Source: an uncultured Bacilli bacterium
Lineage (GTDB): Bacteria; Bacillota_I; Bacilli_A; RF39; UBA660
Direction of reading: 5' to 3'
DNA: 7,958 bases
Assembly: GCA_948687865.1 (NCBI GenBank)
Contig: CAPQQE010000059.1
Coordinates: 1-7,958 of the forward strand
Positions 4,681 to 7,958 of the stretch are shown here, piece after piece. The notes below the pieces were generated by a model that was not told the DNA's origin, made no database searches, and was given only the letters and a program-made list of their open reading frames with translations. Numbering within the stretch: position 1 is the first letter of the stretch; every line of letters starts with the position of its first letter. The position numbers and the translations under genes are program-made.

Positions 4681-4702
4681 TTATTTCATTATACTGAAAT
4701 AA
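4681..4702. repeat. Inverted repeat following element D
   Basis: TTATTTCA (4681-4688) and TGAAATAA (4695-4702) form a perfect 8-base stem around TTATAC. It occupies the same place after the box element as the repeat at 2883-2912. Compared with that one it shows a compensated base-pair change, so pairing or symmetry seems to matter. Confidence 0.5.
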
Positions 4703-4737
4703 AATAATTTAGGAATATAGTAAAAAATTATCATTTT

Positions 4738-4746
4738 TGGTATAAT
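4738..4746 (+). promoter_or_regulatory. Extended -10 promoter of the Cys-rich protein gene
   Basis: TGGTATAAT is an extended -10 (TGn plus TATAAT), which can work without a good -35; none is seen upstream. The start codon is 33 bases downstream. Confidence 0.5.
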
Positions 4747-4779
4747 TATATCAGAAAGCGATGTAAATGGAGAATTAAA

Positions 4780-5061
4780 ATGGAAAATAATAAAGAAGAA
4801 TACTTAAGAAAAACTTCTAAACATTACGATTTTTATATTAAGTTAGCAAATTCATTATCAAAAGAAGATAGAGAATATCTAAAGCAATTAATAGAAAATA
4901 GATGTTGTAGTAATTGTACTAATGGGAGTTGTAGAATTGAAAATTGTGAAAAAGTAGGTTTAGATGAATTTGGAAAACCACAAGGAAGTAGTTGCTTAGG
5001 TTGGAATAATAATGAATTGATAGGTAGACAACTAACTTTACAAAAATCTAATAATAATTAA
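4780..5061 (+). CDS. Cys-rich small protein, probable metal-binding domain
   Basis: A 93-residue soluble protein. An N-terminal charged helical part (1-40) is followed by a Cys cluster with Cys42, 43, 46, 51, 56 and 72 in RCCSNCTNGSCRIENC and QGSSCLGW. The spacing suggests zinc or iron-sulfur binding. The VGLDEFGKPQGSSCLGWNN tail resembles a conserved hypothetical family seen in clostridial accessory regions, a resemblance recalled and not checked. GGAG lies 7 bases before the ATG. It is followed 44 bases later by the regulator fragment. Its role, perhaps nucleic-acid binding, is unknown. Confidence 0.65.
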   Translation: MENNKEEYLRKTSKHYDFYIKLANSLSKEDREYLKQLIENRCCSNCTNGSCRIENCEKVGLDEFGKPQGSSCLGWNNNELIGRQLTLQKSNNN

Positions 5062-5105
5062 ATAAATTCTAAAAATAATAGTTTGTTTTTATATGGGGGT
5101 TATAT

Positions 5106-5584
5106 ATGTCCAAAATTAGTAATGTGTTATCAATGCTTGAATATTTAAGTTCAGGAAAAAAATATAGTATAGCCGAATTATCAGAAAAATTAGAAGTTAC
5201 TCCAAGAATGATCAGAATATATAAAGATGAAATAGAAAAAGCAGGAATTTATATTGATACTATTAAAGGCCCTTATGGAGGTTATGTTTTAAATCAAAAT
5301 ATAAATGTTCCTAAAAGATTTATAACACCAAATGAAATTGAAGTAAAAAATAAAAAATATTTAATTTAATAAATAGAGCAATTAAGGAAAAAAGAAAATG
5401 TTTTATAGAGTATTATTCTAAAGATGGAAAAAAATTATCAGAAAGAACTATTCATCCTTATGATTTGATTTTACTTGGGTCAGAATGGGGAGTTGCTGCT
5501 TATTGTGAGAAAAAGGAAGAAATAAGACATTTCTATATTAATAGAATTAAAACAATAAAATTATTAGAAAATTTTTATAACTGA
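5106..5584 (+). pseudogene. HTH-WYL transcriptional regulator, frameshifted and shortened
   Basis: The first frame (5106-5369, 87 residues) holds a complete HTH_11-type winged helix: SIAELSEKLEVTPRMIRIYK, then a wing KGPYGGYVL. It stops at TAA. A different frame from about 5356 to TGA 5582-5584 codes a WYL domain: LINRAIKEKRKCFIEYYS, then HPYDLILLGSEWGVAAYCE and HFYINRIKTIKLL. Together these are the two domains of a YafY-like WYL regulator, which would bind DNA as a dimer and sense a nucleotide- or nucleic-acid-like ligand. The linker between the domains is only a few residues, where family members usually have some 50 or more. A deletion plus frameshift in the A-rich segment near 5345 is therefore likely. 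A GGGGGT ribosome binding site precedes the start. The HTH part might still be made. Confidence 0.75.
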
Positions 5585-5640
5585 CATATATATTTCCTCT
5601 TCTTTTGTTAGAATATAGTTATCAAGGGAGAGGTTTTATA

Positions 5641-6672
5641 ATGATTAAACATACACATACGGAAAGTTCAAAAATAAATTTTTCTAAATTGGAAGAAAGA
5701 ATAATGGTAATTAATGATCCGATTTTAGGAAAATTTAATGATGTTAGAGAAATGTTATATGAATTAACAATAAATAATAGACCAACTTTAATTATGGCAA
5801 CTGGTGGTTCTAAAGTTGTGGCATATTATTTACAGCTTATTATAGAAAGATTAGGATTTGGTGAAATTATTTGTGAAGTAATTGAACCAAGAGATTACTT
5901 TTATAAAGCAAATAGAGAAAGTTTTTCCAATTTGATTGCTATTTCTGCTAGTGGTAATACTAATGGTATTAAAGAAGCTTTAACGAATTTTAAAGGTAAA
6001 AAATATTTGGTTTGTGAGAATGAAAAGGATGAAGATTATGAAGTTATTTCTTGGGGGAATGAACGCTATGAAAAAGAAAAAAGTTTTATTTCTTTAGCAA
6101 CTAGTTTAGGACCGATTACATTACTACTTGACGCATCGACATCATTAAATTTAGAAATAGGTTCTAATGAAATCAAAAGAATAAATTATAAGATAAAAGA
6201 ACTACTAATTAGAAGTGCAAATAAAATAGATAAATTAGAGATTAATTTTAAAGATACATCTTTAATTCAAATAATGAGTGGATATGAAACTAAAGTATCT
6301 AGTAGTGTTTTAGAATCTAATTTAGTAGAAGTTGGATTATCATATCCTGTAATTCATGATAAAGGTTCTTATTGTCACGGAAGAAGTAATTTGTTATTTA
6401 GATATCCAAACAGTAGTATAATATATCTAACACATGAATTAAAAGAAATAGACAATATGCTCATTAATTCTATAAATGATGAATATTCTAATTTGACTAT
6501 ATTTAATACACATGATTTAGATGAGAATATATTTTGGAAAGAATATTACTTAACACTTCAAATGTATTTCTTATCTAAAAAAATTGCTGATGATAAAAAT
6601 ATTGATTTAACCATGCCAGAATATAACCCACGACTAGTTAAAAAAATGTATAATTTTAAAGGAGAGATGTAG
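5641..6672 (+). CDS. SIS-domain protein (AgaS/GlmS isomerase-domain-like)
   Basis: A 343-residue protein with two SIS (sugar isomerase) domains, the usual size for stand-alone phosphosugar isomerases or deaminases. The first domain shows MATGGSKVVAYYL and the signature LIAISASGNTNGIKEAL, where the Ser/Thr-rich loop binds a phosphosugar. ISLATSLGPITLLL matches the helix near the domain junction. The second domain is weaker; VIHDKGSYCHGRSNLLF matches the E-x-x-HG region of the family. An in-frame ATG at 5605 would add 12 residues but has no ribosome binding site. AGGGAGAGG before 5641 fixes the later start. The Ham1-like gene starts 1 base after the stop, so the two form a tight operon. Substrate unknown; a ribosyl or hexosamine phosphate is possible. 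Confidence 0.8.
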   Translation: MIKHTHTESSKINFSKLEERIMVINDPILGKFNDVREMLYELTINNRPTLIMATGGSKVVAYYLQLIIERLGFGEIICEVIEPRDYFYKANRESFSNLIAISASGNTNGIKEALTNFKGKKYLVCENEKDEDYEVISWGNERYEKEKSFISLATSLGPITLLLDASTSLNLEIGSNEIKRINYKIKELLIRSANKIDKLEINFKDTSLIQIMSGYETKVSSSVLESNLVEVGLSYPVIHDKGSYCHGRSNLLFRYPNSSIIYLTHELKEIDNMLINSINDEYSNLTIFNTHDLDENIFWKEYYLTLQMYFLSKKIADDKNIDLTMPEYNPRLVKKMYNFKGEM

Positions 6673-6673
6673 T

Positions 6674-7273
6674 ATGGAAATATTAACATTCGTAACAGGA
6701 AATATAAATAAAGGGTTTGAAATTGAAGAAAGATTTAATAGAGAGCAAATACCTGTTGAAATTATAAAAATGGATTTTCAAGAACCAGAAGTGAATGATA
6801 TAGAAACTGTTTCAAAGAGTAAAGTAATGCAAGCCTATCAAATTTTAGGAAAACCTTGTTTTGTAATAGATTCAGGATTTAACATCCATAATTATCCTAA
6901 TAATCCTGGCTATCCTGGTGCTTTTGTAAGAAGAAGTGGGATATCCGAGAATATAGATGGCTTACTAAATACTTTAAAAGATGTAAGAGATAGAAGTTGT
7001 CAATTCTTGGATTGAACAGAATTTTATTGTTTCTATGGAAAAGATGAAGGAATCATAACATATGAAAAAAGAGGAAAAGAAAATAAAGCAATGCGTTCAG
7101 CTTTATGGTATGTATTTCAACCAAAAGATTCTATTAAAACATTGGCGGAGATGACTGATGAAGAAAGAATAAATCGAAAAGATGGACATATTTCAGCTAA
7201 AGAACAATTTATAGAGTGGTACAAAAAGAATTATTTAGATACAAAACGATTGGTAAAAGATATGAATATATGA
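6674..7273 (+). pseudogene. Ham1/RdgB-like non-canonical NTP pyrophosphatase, interrupted by in-frame TGA
   Basis: Reading through codon 114 (TGA, 7013-7015) gives one frame of 199 residues, exactly the usual length of this family. These enzymes hydrolyse dITP, XTP and similar nucleotides to the monophosphate and pyrophosphate. The N-terminal half has VTGNINKGFEIE (T8, G9, N10, K13, E16) and VIDSGF with Asp66, followed by NPGYPGAFVRRSG. The half after the TGA keeps the family's KTLAEMTDEERIN and an ISAKEQF end. The usual GFGYDP and SHR motifs are diverged (LWYVFQP, RKDGHIS). GGAGAG inside the upstream gene is its ribosome binding site. A point mutation of TGG (Trp) or TGT (Cys) would explain the stop. 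The 113-residue product lacks part of the active site. Confidence 0.75.
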
Positions 7274-7279
7274 TATACT

Positions 7280-7316
7280 ATAGTCAGTTAATAAATTATT
7301 ACTGACTATTTATTTT
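7280..7316 (+). terminator. Terminator of the SIS-Ham1 operon
   Basis: ATAGTCAGT (7280-7288) pairs perfectly with ACTGACTAT (7301-7309), followed by TTATTTT. It begins 6 bases after the Ham1-like stop codon. Confidence 0.75.
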
Positions 7317-7325
7317 GCCTGAGGA

Positions 7326-7386
7326 GTTGTTGTACGTCCTCCCGAAGGGCACCATTGGGAAATCTGTTCGAACTATTCGAACTTTT
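7326..7386 (+). repeat. Dispersed GGCACCA-box element, copy E
   Basis: The 29-base box (7326-7354) starts GTTGTTGTACGTCC like copy B, continues TCCCGAA and ends GGGCACCA; it contains the possible mini-hairpin CCC-GAA-GGG. Eleven bases later the perfect hairpin GTTCGAA-CTA-TTCGAAC (7366-7382) is followed by TTTT. The operon upstream already has its own terminator, so termination alone does not explain this copy. Confidence 0.75.
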
Positions 7387-7394
7387 AGATATAG

Positions 7395-7419
7395 AATCAA
7401 TCGAAAGATTGGTTTTTTT
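7395..7419 (+). terminator. Terminator after element E
   Basis: CAATC-GAAA-GATTG (7398-7411) with a stable GNRA loop, followed by GTTTTTTT. It is a strong terminator just downstream of element E and consistent with E being transcribed. Confidence 0.75.
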
Positions 7420-7457
7420 CTGTTTTTAGGAAGAAATCATAGGAAAGGTTGGTGTCT

Positions 7458-7659
7458 ATGATTAATGTAATCAAAAAAGAAATAGGGTAGTATTCGTAAG
7501 ATTGATAAGACTAATTTAAACTATATTGAACCCCATAGAATTATTATTAATAACATAATGTTTCTTGCTTTTAATTATTCCAATGAAATCTATATCAATA
7601 ATTTAAGTAAAAAGATTAAAATATCAGAACTTGAAAACTACATAAAAAATATGAACTAA
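7458..7659 (+). pseudogene. Frameshifted small ORF of unknown function
   Basis: AGGAAAGG (7441-7448) precedes an ATG at 7458, but the frame stops after MINVIKKEIG at TAG 7488-7490. One base on, an open frame runs to TAA 7657-7659 and codes SIRKIDKTNLNYIEPHRI and further, ending ISELENYIKNMN. Removing one base near 7488 would give a single protein of about 66 residues, Lys/Asn/Ile-rich and soluble. No family is recognised. It directly abuts the recombinase remnant and may be part of the same decayed element. Confidence 0.4.
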
Positions 7660-7675
7660 CACTTATTCCCTACAA

Positions 7676-7958
7676 ATGGGTAATAGACAAAATAAGAAAA
7701 ATGTTGTATTAAAATTAGATAGATTAACTTGTTCAGTAGCAGATTGGGAAAAGATTTTAACATTCCTAGAAGAAAATGATGCTTTTCTAGATTGTGCTAA
7801 TGATGATATAAACACGACTAATGCTAATGGTAAGATGATTTCAAGAATACTTACTTCAGTTAGTCAACAATAAATTGAAAGAACAAGTGAAAGAACGAAG
7901 ATTGGCTTAGCAGGAGCAATAAAGGTTGGACATATTCCCCACCAAAGTCCCTTAGGAT
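7676..7958 (+). pseudogene. Serine recombinase (resolvase/integrase type) remnant, runs off the window
   Basis: From 7676 the frame codes MGNRQNKKNVVLKLDRLT, the middle of the serine-recombinase catalytic domain. It continues with FLEENDAFLDCANDDINTTN and ISRILTSVSQ, then an in-frame TAA (7871-7873), then IERTSERTKIGLAGAIKVGH and HQSPLG to the window end, all in one frame. Large serine recombinases carry the sequence E-R-x-S-E-R-T just there. The N-terminal part with the catalytic Ser is absent, since upstream codons run into stops. The second Arg of the DRLxR active-site motif is Cys (DRLTC). Three independent lesions make it inactive. It is the trace of a site-specific mobile element; its C terminus and target site lie beyond the window. 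Confidence 0.75.

Noticed and set aside
5306..5316. Another copy of the AATGTTCCT module-end motif
   Set aside because: It lies inside the HTH coding frame (NVPK) and has no promoter, facing RNA or small ORF around it.
7013..7015. Selenocysteine at the Ham1-like TGA
   Set aside because: No selenocysteine insertion hairpin is evident after the TGA, and the family is not known for selenoproteins.
6674..7273. Mycoplasma-type code with TGA read as Trp
   Set aside because: The intact genes use TGG for Trp and contain no internal TGA, while the WYL fragment and toxin 1 end at TGA. Only one TGA would benefit from recoding.
1..7958. CRISPR array
   Set aside because: The repeated boxes are 300 to 2,700 bases apart with genes in between; there is no regular repeat-spacer pattern.

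Overview
This is a very AT-rich (visibly about 70-75 percent A+T) stretch of a low-GC Gram-positive genome of Firmicutes or Mollicutes-related type. The signs are strong AGGAGG-type ribosome binding sites, TTGaca/TATAAT promoters, U-tailed hairpin terminators, and gut-Firmicutes families such as the DUF4143 ATPase and the small transglutaminase-like protein. Trp is encoded by TGG in the intact genes, so the standard code fits and in-frame TGA is read as a stop. The window looks like an accessory region. It starts at the 3' end of a tRNA gene, ends in a decayed serine recombinase, and carries five broken reading frames in its right half.

Layout. 1-33: 3' end of a tRNA and its terminator. 101-1155: transglutaminase-like protein, then a small unknown protein, closed by a terminator that overlaps the stop codon. 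1163-1975: two tandem modules, each a 27-30 residue hydrophobic peptide gene on the minus strand facing a convergent small RNA on the plus strand. These look like two type I toxin-antitoxin loci of Fst/par-like design. 2079-2804: short-chain dehydrogenase. 2958-4157: DUF4143-type AAA ATPase. 4158-4779: gene-poor, with repeats, two terminators and a broken small ORF. 4780-5061: Cys-rich small protein. 5106-5584: broken HTH-WYL regulator. 5641-7273: SIS-domain protein followed after 1 base by a Ham1/RdgB-like NTP pyrophosphatase interrupted by one in-frame TGA. 7458-7659: broken unknown ORF. 7676-7958: serine recombinase remnant.

The most interesting part is the toxin-antitoxin pair. The two modules share promoter spacing, an identically placed GNRA-tetraloop hairpin at the 5' end of the small RNA, the same inverted repeat at the module ends, and a small-RNA terminator abutting the peptide stop codon. 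They differ in peptide and in the direct-repeat 'address' that would let each small RNA recognise its own mRNA.

A second unexplained pattern is a repeated intergenic element: a 29-bp box ending in GGCACCA, 11-13 bases, then a GAAC/GTTC-type hairpin. There are four clear copies and one weak one, all on the plus strand, lying between successive genes or gene blocks. It could be a multicopy small RNA or terminator family, or the boundary marker of exchangeable cassettes. No function can be fixed from the sequence alone.
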